From Eunapius fragilis (lineage: Eukaryota > Porifera > Demospongiae > Spongillida > Spongillidae), in NCBI GenBank assembly GCA_963681505.1, contig OY811973.1, forward strand, positions 9,162,763 to 9,226,762: a stretch of 64,000 nucleotides of DNA, written 5' to 3'. Below are positions 31,824 through 42,481 of the stretch, piece by piece. Every line of letters begins with the position of its first letter. Position 1 is the first letter of the stretch. Made by a program: the position numbers and the translations under genes. The notes below the pieces were generated by a model. That model was not told the origin of the DNA. It saw only the letters and a list, made by a program, of their open reading frames with translations, and did not search any database.

Positions 31824-33746
31824 TTAACCGATTACCGGCCGTAGGCGCATAAATGCGTCTCGTAATTAAGGATGTTTAATGGCCGTAGACCACATACTCG
31901 CGTCCAATAACCTAACGTCAGAATCGCGTATGTCGTACGCTCACCATCGACACATAAAATCACAACTCAGTTGTCCAGCTGTTAGAAAAGACAATGAAAG
32001 CGCCGTATCTAATTTCCATAGTACGTCCGCGTAACTACGGGAGACGCTAGTTTGTATTATAATTATTTATGAAAATTACGGTTAAAAAGTCAAGAGGCGG
32101 GTCGTAGTATATGCCCGTACCAGGCGTGCTGTAGATACCATCACCCACAAAACACAATCAATGAATGGCATTAGATATGACGAAACTGGGAGAGGTCTTC
32201 CACTCCATGAACAGGGATGAAGACTTCTGTGTTGTAAGTATCGACTTCAACAATGCCAGTAGTGATGATAACATGGATGGGGCTGGGCAGCTGGAAGTGA
32301 TGAGGACAGAGGGATAGAAGTGAAAGAGGACGAGAATGAAGCAGACTACAATCCTACATCACCACTGAACCCCACATCACCCACCCATCACCCCACATCA
32401 CCACTGCACCCACTATCACCTCACCCATCATCCCACATCACCACTGCACCCACACATCACCCCACATAGCCACTGCACCCCACATTACCACTACACTCCC
32501 ACATCACCACTGCACTCACCCACATCACCATTGCTTCCCACATCACTGCACCCCACATTACCACTACACTCCCACATCACCCACACTTCACCCTACATCA
32601 CCACTATGCCCACACATCACCCCACATCACCACTACGCCCACACATCACCCCAAATCACCCACACATCACCCCACATCACCACTGCACCCCCACATCACC
32701 ACCACTACACTCCCACATCACCACTGCACTCCCACATCACCCCACATTACCACTACACTCCCACATCACCACTGAACCCACCCATCATCCCACATCACCA
32801 CTGCACTCACCCACATCACCACTGCACCCCACATCACCACTGCACCCACATTACCACTGCACCCACACATCACCACTCCACTCCCACATCACCACTCCAC
32901 TCCCACATCACCTCTGCACCCACATCACCATTGCTTCACACATCACTGCACCCCACATTACCACTACACTCCCACATCACCCACACTTCACCCTACATCA
33001 CCATTGCACTCACACATCACTCCACATCACCACGGCACCCCACATCATCACTGCTTCCGGGTACCCACATCACCCACATTTCCACTGAACTCCCACACCA
33101 CTGAACCCGTACATCCCCAGTGCCCCACACATCACCACTGAATCCCACATCACCACTTCAACCCACATCCCCACATCGCCCCTTCCCCCACATCACCCCT
33201 TCCCCCCACATCACCACTTCACCCCACATTACCCCTTCAGCCCACATCACCCCATATCCGCACTTCACCCCACATCAGTACTGAACACGTCCAACCCTAC
33301 ACCCCAGTGCACCCCACATCACCACTGCACAACTACATCACTACTACACTTCCACATCACAACTACACCCCCATATCACCATCGCACCTCTCCACCACAT
33401 GTGTGGGAAGCTTGTGTGAACAAACATACCTTCAAAGGTAAATGGGTTAAAAATCAGCTAGGCTTGCACAGTTCCTATAGAAAGTGGGGTATTCAAACAG
33501 AGCATAGCATGCGCGCAATAATTAGAACTCACTTCAACATGGGTTAGCTGCTGCCCATCATATTTCGAACTTTTGCGTAAGACAACAACATTTTAAAGAA
33601 AATACATAATAGTCCTCTTACTTGGTATTTCGACTGAAAATGCGAACATTCGTTCTAACGCAATTTCGAGGCAGCTACGAAAATATTCTAATACGGCAGT
33701 GACCGTACGTATTAACGGATAATTAAATTGGCCGGTAATCGGTTAA
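31824..33746. mobile_element. TTAA-flanked TIR element carrying a satellite
   Basis: TTAA (31824-31827) plus CCGATTACCGGCC on the left, and GGCCGGTAATCGG plus TTAA (33743-33746) on the right. The TTAA target fits piggyBac-type transposition. A short frame near 32161-32300 (MNGIRYDETGRGLPLH) is broken. About 1 kb of the interior is a tandem repeat. Confidence 0.6.
32340..33400 (+). repeat. CACATCACC-type satellite
   Basis: More than 50 irregular units of about 14-18 bases based on CACATCACCACTGCACCC. Open frames through it (for example 32531-33088) are low-complexity His/Pro/Thr and not credible genes. Confidence 0.9.
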
Positions 33747-33788
33747 TTAGACTTGATAAGACCGTATGTAGGCTTTTAGGCTTTTGTG

Positions 33789-34132
33789 TATCAAAGCCTA
33801 AAAGCGAGTCCTCCGGCAAATTCTAAAGCTATTGGTGCAATTTTCATTGCTTAAAAGTGTTCCTGTCCCGAGTTATGAGTTCTCAAGAAGCAGACGACCC
33901 GCTCATTATTTTTGGAAGGGGAACGAGGACAGCAGTATTTTTCGTTCTCGACAACCACGCGGTTCTACGACGTGAAACAAAACGAAACTACTCAGTTTTG
34001 ACTTCTCAATCGATTGCCGCAACAAGTTAGACGATCCGATCGTCGGGAGCGAAGCTACGGTAGGGTCGTGGGATTTTAATTAAATTCATAGTCGGGGTCA
34101 AGACCTATATGGAAGTCTCTAGCGAGACTTCC
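33789..34132 (+). repeat. Dispersed repeat with terminal hairpin, copy B
   Basis: Collinear with copies at 23927-24308 and 60147-60481. The 3' stem-loop is GGAAGTCTC (34111-34119), loop TAGC, GAGACTTCC. Compared with copy A, one stem pair changed on both sides. At its 5' edge lies a second hairpin, stem GCTTTTAGGCTTT with its exact complement AAAGCCTAAAAGC. The middle has the ACGACCCGC block but a shorter purine tract. Confidence 0.7.
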
Positions 34133-34559
34133 GATAATATTAACTGCATGCCATGCCATAAGCATGGGACCTGACATAGCAATTAGCTAATGATTTCAAA
34201 GAAGGCAATGAACAGCGTAAGACACTTTTCAGTGAACTTCCATGCTGTAATCATAACACTGATCACGATCAAATAATACAAATAACCCTAACAATTTGCA
34301 GAGCTATATCTCCGTAACGGATAAACGAACAGAACAAATCATCAATATAGCGACACTGAGGACCCTTCACGGGATTACCCGATTTGGACGCTCTTACCTG
34401 AAGATGTGGCAGTTTTGAACCCTATAAGGCATCGGACTCTAACGTCGGTACTCGGCATGAGTAAGACAACAAAATGGACTTTCATGCACATATAGTAATG
34501 GTGTGGTATGTTGTGTTTAAAATAGGAACCCGATCACGTTAATACTTCCGAAGATATAC
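34133..34559. other. No supportable gene
   Basis: About 430 bp between the dispersed repeat and the palindrome-rich element. Nothing recognised. Confidence 0.4.
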
Positions 34560-35325
34560 GGAGGAAAGTGTCCGTCGGAGTAAATTATCCTACCGGACAT
34601 TTTACTCCGGAGTAAATTTTCCCCCGACGGAGTAAGTGGTCCGTCATATAAATCGGCAATTCAAACTAGTGCGCAGCCACGTGGTTTAAGTTGTTAATCA
34701 CTACCGATAAGGAGCGTAGCTGCCAGCTGGCTTTCAGATGTTGTACCCAACTTGTACGTGACTTCTACTACATTTATAACTGATGTAAATGGATGAGACT
34801 CATGAGAGGGCGATGAAAACGAGGAACGAGGGTTTTCTGATGTCAGTGGAACTCATGGCGCATGCATCAATCCAGCGAAAAGCAAACTGTCCACAGCAAA
34901 AAAAACGCGTCGAATCAATTCTTGATTTTAAATTGATTTGTCTGGTACAAAATGTTTACATACCTACAAACTGTTAACGATATGCACCAGAATGTAAGTG
35001 ACAAATCAATTGAAAATCAAGAATTGATTTCTACGCTTTTTTTTTGCTGTGGTCCTATAGGACATATATTACTACGGAGTAAATTGTCCTAGGACATATT
35101 ATTCCAGAGTAAGTTGTCCTATGACATCTTACTCCGGAGTAAATTGTCCGCGGGAAGAGAGTTGGGGTAGGGACAGTTACTCCAGATGGGGACAGCCTAC
35201 TCCGAAGTAACTTGTCCAAAAGAGACAGGTTGCTCTGAAGTAAAGTGTCCTAGGATAACTTACTTTGGAGTAAATGGTCCGGGCAGACACATTACTCCAC
35301 AGATGGACAGTTTCCTCCTTGACAA
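34560..35325. mobile_element. Palindrome-rich non-autonomous element
   Basis: The left end (34565-34650) and right end (35053-35320) are built from repeated units around TACTCCGGAGTAAATTGTCC-like sequence, each containing a short palindrome such as TACTCCGGAGTA or GTCCTAGGAC. No coding capacity. It is interrupted by another foldback element at 34891-35052. Confidence 0.55.
34891..35052. mobile_element. Small foldback element nested in the palindrome-rich element
   Basis: It starts CCACAGCAAAAAAAACGC and ends with the inverted counterpart GCTTTTTTTTTGCTGTGG; arms of about 50 bases pair further in (aatcaattcttgatttt / aaaatcaagaattgatt). A one-ended copy occurs at 41779-41850. Confidence 0.7.
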
Positions 35326-35744
35326 GCCGTTTTCATAAATACCGTAAATTCAGTTCGCACAATTTAGTCAGTTTTAGAACGTGCGTGTACATGCGTAACA
35401 GCCGTGACGTTTTCACTATGATATTGTGTAATTGATAGTCAATTCAGTCGGAAATTCGAAGATCCTACTGATCTGACAACATCACGCTAACTAGTTGAGT
35501 TTGCAGTCGTTATACAACCCCCCGCCCTCTCCTTTTCAGTGCAATATGGATAGATTATGGAAATCCGTCGGTATTTTAACAATGCATATTTATATTTATA
35601 AATAACATTTAAATTTTTTGTCATACATGGATATGTCCATGTATTATTTATAGTTTCCTAATTAATGACATCATCGTGCAAACGTTGGAAACGTACTAAG
35701 TCAAGTTATCGACAGAACAAAACCTAAGCAGGTGCCACAAAGGG
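35326..35744. other. Upstream region of ARF copy 2
   Basis: About 420 bp of AT-rich sequence; nothing recognised apart from TATTTATA-type stretches near 35588-35600. Confidence 0.35.
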
Positions 35745-36641
35745 ATGGGTATCGGAGAGTCTGTCTTCAGGCGTCTGTATGGAAACAAAGAAGTGCGCGT
35801 CGTGATGTTGGGTAAGATAACATGCAGATGACAATTTTCGTCATGATTTGTCCCATCAAAGGCCTTGAGGAAGCCGGAAAAACCACGATGCTATACAAAA
35901 TGAAGTTGGGGGAAGTGGTCTCCACTATCCCCACCATCGGTACGTATGTGGTCTCCACTATCCGCACTATCGGTATATACGTAAGTGGTCTCCACTATCC
36001 TTACTATATATGTATCGGTATGTAAGTGGTCTCCACTATCCCTACTATATATGTATCGGTATGTAAGTGGTCTCCACTATCCCCACTTCGGTATGTTATA
36101 TAGACCTGTTTACATTTATTACTACAAGAACACAGACGTCTTTATCTTCATGGTCGACAGTAATGATCGCGGCCGAATATCAGAGAGTCAGGACGAACTA
36201 CAGAGGGCCATGGCAGAAAATGAACTGAGAGATAGCATATTGCTCGTTCTGGCAAACAAGCAAGACCTGCCGAATGCAATGAGTGTCCAAGAGATTACTG
36301 AAAAGCTTGGGTTGAACAACCTGAAAGACAGATTATGGCGTAAGTGCTTATGCATATCATGCACGTGGCACGATGGATGCTTGGAGCACCGTTTTATTTC
36401 GGTCATTCCATCCTCAACAGACATTCAAAGCTCATGTGCCACAAGTGGAGATGGTCTGTACGACGGACTTGAGTGGGTGCAGGACACACTATCAAAGAGA
36501 GAGGTGAAGAAAACACTAACACAGCCCCTCACAGAGACAGCAAAGTCTGCCTCAGGCACTACATCCAAACCAAGCCTACTGTCCACTTGGGTGTCATCTA
36601 TTGGTGGTTATCTTCAGGGCAAAACTGTCATCACTGCATGA
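35745..36641 (+). pseudogene. ARF-family GTPase lacking the switch II exon (copy 2)
   Basis: Exon 1 35745-35811 (MGIGESVFRRLYGNKEVRVV, with Gly2 as a potential myristoylation site) and exon 2 35862-35939 ([20 protein letters not shown]) join in phase, giving the P-loop GLEEAGKTT; most ARFs have GLDAAGKTT. The last two exons, about 36117-36339 ([11 protein letters not shown]...[11 protein letters not shown]) and 36421-36641 ([19 protein letters not shown]), match copy 1. The exon with WDVGGRDK was not found; in its place is a short tandem array of exon 2-end/donor sequence. Without that exon the GTPase would lack its G3 motif. The C-terminal extension of about 45 residues is conserved between copies, suggesting that the parent gene encoded it. 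Confidence 0.65.
35920..36095 (+). repeat. Tandem array of splice-donor sequence
   Basis: Four to five copies of GTGGTCTCCACTATCC followed by a CGGTATGTA-like stretch. The first copy is the authentic end of ARF exon 2 with its donor (ATCG|GTACG); the others are intronic duplicates. Confidence 0.8.
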
Positions 36642-36738
36642 CCTCTGTGTACTGTTCTTATGAATGCCATGGTGTTTCCATTTGTTTCAATTGATCCATA
36701 GACATCTAATCAGTATCTATGCATATAACAAGATCCCG

Positions 36739-36769
36739 ACGGGGGGGGGGGGGGGGGGGGGGGGGGGGG
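36739..36769 (+). repeat. Poly-G tract
   Basis: About 30 consecutive G, a strong candidate for G-quadruplex formation and for length error in assembly. Confidence 0.9.
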
Positions 36770-36859
36770 AAGGTCTAAACACCCTCCTTTGAGCCCAAGT
36801 CATGAAAAGCATGTCGCAGGTAATAACCTTACATCGATAATGAAATGATCGAAGGGTGG

Positions 36860-36931
36860 TGTCACGAATTTTTTGGTCCGGCCGGACCAAAACGGATTGC
36901 GCAAAATGGTCCGCCAGACAAAATTGTGACA
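36860..36931. repeat. 72-bp miniature palindromic element
   Basis: Ends TGTCACGAATTTT and AAAATTGTGACA are inverted, and the interior holds the perfect palindrome TTGGTCCGGCCGGACCAA. It is related in style to 41380-41612, which ends GGCCGTGACA. Confidence 0.55.
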
Positions 36932-37116
36932 AGTGAATCCAACAAGTCCGAAAGTGTCTGACTGTTTAACTTTCTAAGAACCTCCTAACCTTGAATTCAT
37001 TAATAACCAATAGAGGGATTGCATAGCTTACGTCACCAACGTCACGTCCGCAATGTCATGTGACTTAGTCCTTAGCAACCGTTGCTATTGGGGGCAACTT
37101 AGTAGTGCGCTTCAAT

Positions 37117-39263
37117 GGAATGCAGAGAATTTCTGAATATACTCAGAGTTTGAGTGCGGTTTCTCGGGCCAGGTATGAATCTAAAGTTACATCTACAGGG
37201 CTAAACACCGATCCTTACGCGATCGATGATTCACAATGGTCGACGAGCCCAGAAGCAGTACCTGACCTAACGTGGAGTGACATGGTGCTGTACATGATAT
37301 CCACGCCTAGTCCTTATACCAAGGAGGCCGGAGATAAAGGCAAGCGATTCCAGTACAGTTATTATTCTTATATACCATTCAAATTTAGGCCTGGAAGGGG
37401 ATGTTAGATGGAAATAATTTTCTCCAGGCGGGTTGGATAAACAGTTTGAAACTCCACGTGTTTGGCGCCCCAGATCAACCGAAGTTTGTCGTCATGGGCA
37501 ATGTGAGAATATATTTTAACTCATTTTCCAATCTATGTTATTAATTCATATTGCAGGTGAAACATTCTCAAAGAATGTCAGATACTCCCCTTAATCCATG
37601 GGCAATACTTGGCATGAAGGGTGAGATTTTGGCTGCTCACTGTACTTGCATGGCTGGGTAAGAGAATGTGTGAAGGAGTTCCTACTTACCATTTCTTTTT
37701 ATGACTAGCCTTGGAGAAGCTTGTTGCCATATTGCTGCAATTCTCTCAGGATTAGTTAATGCTACAGAGGTGCGTAGGAACTCTGGTTCAGATGCATGCA
37801 CTTCTAGAAAGTGTGTTTGGCTTCCTGCAACACAAGATGTAAGTCAGTACTAAATTTGTCACTGTAGAAATTTTTGAAACTTGGCTTCCAGGTAACACCA
37901 TCATACGTTAAAGATATTACATTCATTAGTCCTGCTAATGCCAGAAAGAGACTATCTCAATCCATCAATGAAATTCAACAACCCCCAAGTCCTACCACTG
38001 ATAAGCCTTCTATGTTGGAAGTGAACAAGTTTTTTGAGGAAATCAGTAAAGCCAAAAATAAACCCTCTATTTTGAAGATTACCACACCCTATTCAGAGCA
38101 ATTTGTTCCTACATCCAGTATTTCGACTTTTCCTAAACCAATCACAGAACTTTACAATCCTAATGCTTTGAGCTGGGAGTACATTGATATAGTAAAAGAA
38201 TGTGAACGAGTGTTTTCAACTTTACAGGTAAGAAAAAATCCAGTTTGCATTTACTTCACTACACATACAGATGACCTCTGCTGAAGCTGAGGAACTAGAG
38301 AAGGCAACAAGGACACAGTCTGCCAGTAAAATCTGGATGAAACACCGAGCAGGCCGCATAACATCTTCGACATTTAAGGATGCAGCAGTCACTGATCCAG
38401 ATATGCCATCACAGAGTTTAATTAAAAGACTCTGCTATCCTGAAGCTTTTAGCATTAGCACTGAAGCCACTAAGTAAGCTATTATCTGAACCATTTAGCC
38501 TGATATGCATATTAATATTACTGTAGGTGGGGTAGCAGTAACGAAAAGAAAGCTATTGAAGCTTATTGTCAAATTGCAACAATAAGGCACCAGAAATTAT
38601 CTGTAGCTGACTGTGGCTTGTACGTTAGCACAGAATGGCCATACCTTGGGGCTTCACCTGATGCCACTGTTACTTGTGAATGCTGTGGAAGTGGTGTGCT
38701 TGAGGTTAAGTGTCCATATTCTTTAAAAGATGGACTTCCTGAGGTATTACCTCATGATAGTTTTCTTGAAATGCGGAGTGGCAAAGTTACCTTGAAGCAT
38801 AATCATGCATACTATTATCAGGTGCAGATGCAGCTAACTGCTTGCCAAGCTTCATACTGTGATTTTATTGTTTGGACCACTTCATCGCTCAATGTGGAAA
38901 GAATCCAGCAGGATACGAGATAAACTTGAAGCCGTTCAGCGATTTTTTGTTTATGGTGTGCTGCCTGAAATTATTGGTAAGTGGTACACAAGGAAACCAG
39001 TAGCAAATTCAGAAGGAGTTGTTTTAGATCCAAACCATTTATTGATACCTCAAGTTACAGATTATGAAGACTACACCAAACTCTGGTGTTATTGCAACAC
39101 ACCAAGTTATGGAGAGATGATTAAATGTGAAAACGAGGAGTGTGCTATACAGTGGTTCCATTTTGATTGTCTGAGAATACGAAGTGCACCTAAAAGCAAA
39201 TGGTATTGTCCAACATGTCGAAAACACTATAAAGGGAACAAGAGAAGTAAACAACTGCTATAG
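37117..39263 (+). pseudogene. SWIM zinc finger - YqaJ nuclease - PHD protein of the transposon
   Basis: Approximate exons: 37117-37340, 37389-37502, 37557-37657, 37709-37838, 37892-38227, 38271-38473 and 38527-39263, with introns of about 40-60 bp. A SWIM-type finger spans exons 3-4 (CTCMAG|LGEACCHIAA). The YqaJ-like exonuclease core has LGASPDATV and LEVKCPYS, the Asp and Glu-x-Lys of this nuclease fold. A C-terminal PHD finger reads CYCNTPSYGEMIKCENEEC ... WYCPTC. A one-base loss near 38910 shifts the frame between NVERIQQDTR and RDKLEAVQRFF. The first intron boundary is uncertain, because the donor appears to be GC or to be altered. In such elements the nuclease is thought to help transposition; here it is broken. 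Confidence 0.65.
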
Positions 39264-39328
39264 TTTGAACAATTACATTGACTACAACTGATCTGTTATT
39301 TAACCTTGCTCAATTGCTGTTTGAAAAT

Positions 39329-40254
39329 TTACTCTTGTGGAATTACTGATGGACAAAGGTTAACTAATGCACAAAGCACATGCACGATTTTATCAATGGT
39401 AGCCTCATCAGATCTGCTGTCTTTTAGTAAGCTAATAGGAACAACATGTTGCAGTATTGTATACTTCTGTTTCAGACACCCTATGACCCTCTCTATATGA
39501 ATTCTTATGATTGATAACTCCCTGCTCCAGTCAACTTCAACTTTTTCTAACTGTTTTTTCCCTCTTGTAAATGGAGGTATCTTCACCTCTGCCATAGCCA
39601 TTCCAGCATAATCGTTGCATATAAAACCTCTGTCAGCCACTATAATATCACCTGTAAATATAATAGCATAAGCATATTATTTCACATTCATATGATACAG
39701 TGCAACATACCAGGATTGAGATAGTCAATTAAGTTAGACTGTTCCACAAGTTCCTTGTCTGACATTCTTCCACCAGCGCACTCTGACACATAGGAAATTG
39801 TACCTTGAGGAGTTATCCCAATTAAAAACTTAATAGTGGAATGATGTTTGTAGTTGCTCCAGACCGGCCTCTACTAAGTGACCGGTTGTACCGCTCGAAA
39901 TGTGGCACGCATGATGCATAGCCCAGATTGACAGTTGGAGCCCAATCAGGATTGCACGTGTCTTCTATGGCAGCTGGTGTACCTAGTAACATTACAAATA
40001 ATGCACTCAAACCTTCATTTTTCACAGAGGTAATTCATACCCGTTACAAAGTGGACAGAACAAACGCGTGCGTTCTTCGAAGGGGCCCAATCCTTTCTAT
40101 TAATTCTAGACAGCCACTCAGTTCGCCTTCGAATAGACAACTCCCGAAGCTCTTTACCCCGCCTTTCGTTGACGCCTGGGATGCTGTAAAACTTTATGTC
40201 CTTCTCCTTTCCTGCTCGGCTCGAACAACCCGCAACGCAGCAAGTTTTCACCAT
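39329..40254 (-). pseudogene. THAP-DDE transposase, internally deleted
   Basis: On the minus strand the THAP zinc finger begins MVKTCCVAGCSSRAGKEKDI (40254) and runs to VCSVHFVTG. A short intron joins it to TPAAIEDTCNPDWAPTVNLG. After SRGRSGATT the sequence jumps, in another frame, to [20 protein letters not shown] and then, across an intron, to VADRGFICNDYAGMAMAEVK and IRIHIERVIGCLKQKY. These are the later catalytic blocks of DDE_Tnp_4-type transposases. The middle, including the first catalytic Asp, is missing (junction near 39860). THAP binds the transposon ends; this copy cannot cleave. Confidence 0.7.
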
Positions 40255-40469
40255 TCTCCGTTGAGCACCTGTAATACTTTGCCCCCTGCGTGGGCGGAAA
40301 TATTTTATCATATGACTTTACGTGAGATCACGAGATCTATGCAATCCCTCTCATAATTTTTTGGTCACATGAACGGCAACTAGTTGCCTGGCCTGGGTAG
40401 AATTTTACACCTTCCACTGGCTCTGTAATCAGTTGCCCACAATGAAGATAGGTAGTTAAAGAAAGGAAA

Positions 40470-41240
40470 AACTGGTTCTTAGTAACAGTAAAGCTGAGAA
40501 AATAGATGCTGATTTACTACATATTATGTCACAGAATGACAGTGCATGTGAACCTTGGGTCAAAGAATTGAATTTGTTTCAGATAGACATGAATATTTTG
40601 CGTTCAAAGAAAGAATGGGTAAATGATGACTTAATAAATGCTGCACAACACCTTTTAAAAGACATATAAACCCAGCACTTTCTGGATTCCAAAGCACTGC
40701 ATGTGGCTTAGTTTTAAATTTCAATTCAGAAACAAGGGAATTTGTACAAATTCCTTATGGAGAAAATATCAAGCATTGGAGTTCCTCATGAACAGTGGAA
40801 ATATGTACACTAAATTGTCTGATGCAATAAAAATGCAGATTGCTAATATTGTTTATACATCTAACCCTCATATAACAATTTTATTTCAAAACAATCTGGA
40901 TCGTCAGATTGTGGACTTTTTAGCATTGCTTTTGCATTGGTGTACGGTAAGCGGCCAGAAAACTACCACTTCAATCAACGCGAAATGAGATCTCATCTCT
41001 TGAAATGTTTTCAGCAACGCAAGATGGAATTATTTCCTATCATAAGAGAGCGGAGCATAAGAGGAAGTTCAGTATTGAGCACTGATGTTATTGAAGTATT
41101 TTGTATGTGTCGAATGCCTGAAATGCCAGGTTCAGAGTGGATAGAATGCACCAAGTGCAAAGAATGGTACCATATGTGTACCTGCATTGTCGTCCCTCCA
41201 CGCTATTTGGAAGACAGATATCATGGCTTTGCTTTAATTG
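40470..41240 (+). pseudogene. Ulp1-like protease with PHD-type finger, relic
   Basis: Reading across three frames: NILRSKKEWVNDDLINAAQH, NPALSGFQSTACGLVLNFNS, YGENIKHWSSS (catalytic His-Trp), then DCGLFSIAFALVYGKRPENY (catalytic Cys) and CMCRMPEMPGSEWIECTKCK with EWYHMC (PHD-type finger). Ulp1/C48 proteases remove SUMO-like modifiers, and this protease-PHD pairing is common in invertebrate transposon-linked genes. At least two frameshifts or stops (after LLKDI, after WSSS) make it a pseudogene. It lies just outside the ISL2EU-like element. Confidence 0.65.
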
Positions 41241-41379
41241 TAGAAATTAATTTCTGTATAACTGTGCTTTATTTTATAATGCAGCATTCAATTCACTTCA
41301 TTTACTCTCTGCTTCATGATGTTTGTATGTTTTGTTATTTGGCAACGTTGAACTGCAATGGACAATCCTTTGTTAAACA

Positions 41380-41612
41380 GCAGTCCAAAATGGGCAGCGC
41401 GGTTTGGTCCTATAGGACTAAAACGTGCTGCCCGTTTTAGTCCCAACCCCGGACTAAAATAGGCCGGGTAGGACCAAAACACGCTGCCGGATTTAGTCCT
41501 AGGTCTAAATCAGGAAAGTCTACTTTGGTCCGTAGGACGAAAACGGGCAGCTCGTTTTGGTCCTAGGACCATTTTGGGATAGGACAAATTTGGCCGTGAC
41601 AGTGCTACAGTA
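41380..41612. repeat. Palindrome-rich repeat based on GGTCC
   Basis: Repeated short palindromes GGTCCTATAGGAC, GGTCCTAGGACC and tttagtcc/ggactaaa, interspersed with GGGCAGC/GCTGCCC. The right end (GGCCGTGACA) resembles the 72-bp element at 36860-36931. Non-coding. Confidence 0.6.
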
Positions 41613-41778
41613 CGCCATGGCCCATGCACAGAAGCGTAGATGACATCACCGCACGTCATATATCGGTGCTGTGGAGTTGTCTAGTACGTGACTTTTGAGC
41701 TCAACTAGAAAAGACACTACGTAACGGCAGGGATATAGATTCTATTTCAGAGCGCTGGGGAGGGGGGGAACCGTCACA

Positions 41779-41850
41779 GCAAAAAGAAAACCTCGCCGAA
41801 TCAATTCGATTTGTCACTTACGTTCTGGTACAAAATGGTTAAATAACTAG
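41779..41850. repeat. One-ended copy of the nested foldback element
   Basis: Cacagcaaaaagaaaacc through ttctggtacaaaatgg matches one arm and part of the loop of the element at 34891-35052. The opposite arm is absent. Confidence 0.6.
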
Positions 41851-41861
41851 TATACAGAACT

Positions 41862-42145
41862 GTGCAGCGTTCTGCTTATGACGACGAAAGTGGTGACCAG
41901 TGTGAAAGGTATTAACAGTTAGTAGTTTTCACTTATAGATAAATGAGTTTGTCTTTATCTAGTAGGTCAGGTATCTGTAAGGAACTGTAAAGTAGCTCAA
42001 AGCCAAGGAGCAGCAGCAGAACTGTAAAGCGTTCTACTTGTGACCAAAGCGATGACCAGTGTGAAAAGAAATTAACAGTTATAGTTTGCGTTTAGATAAA
42101 TGAGCTTGTCTTTTGCTAGTAGGTCAGGTATCAGTAAGGAACTGT
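41862..42145 (+). repeat. Two tandem units of about 156 bp
   Basis: Unit 1 (41862-41990) and unit 2 (42018-42145) share gaccagtgtgaaa, ttaacagtta, agataaatgag and tagtaggtcaggtat with about 15-20% differences. Non-coding. Confidence 0.75.
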
Positions 42146-42481
42146 TGCCATGGGTGACTACTTGCGGACTCCAATGGTTAACTCTGAGTTATGGGTCTTG
42201 TTGACATGGAGGATTCAGAATCAAATTCTGCAGTGGAATCTGGAATCTGTGATGTATGTTATATTTTAACTTTTGTTGTATATGATACATAAATGCATAA
42301 ATAGGGCAGGCTTTGACAATACCTGTCATGTTGAGTATTGGTGGATTCTGCTACAAAGAAGTGTGAATTATACATTTATTAAATATATTGTATTTAATGT
42401 GGCAGCCAAATCAGTTATAAATCATAATGTACATCTTTAATGCAATGGCATGGGACAGTCGGCTGGTGAAAGGGTAACATC

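Larger units (their letters stand above)
37012..40351. mobile_element. ISL2EU-like DNA transposon
   Basis: Exact 15-bp TIRs AGAGGGATTGCATAG (37012-37026) and CTATGCAATCCCTCT (40337-40351). The element holds two convergent genes: a SWIM/YqaJ/PHD protein on plus and a THAP-DDE transposase on minus. From memory, the ISL2EU superfamily is defined by a transposase plus a YqaJ-type nuclease. A target duplication is not evident. Both genes are damaged, so this copy is inactive. Confidence 0.7.

Noticed and set aside
32531-33088. 185-codon His/Pro/Thr frame
   Set aside because: Low-complexity translation of the CACATCACC satellite.
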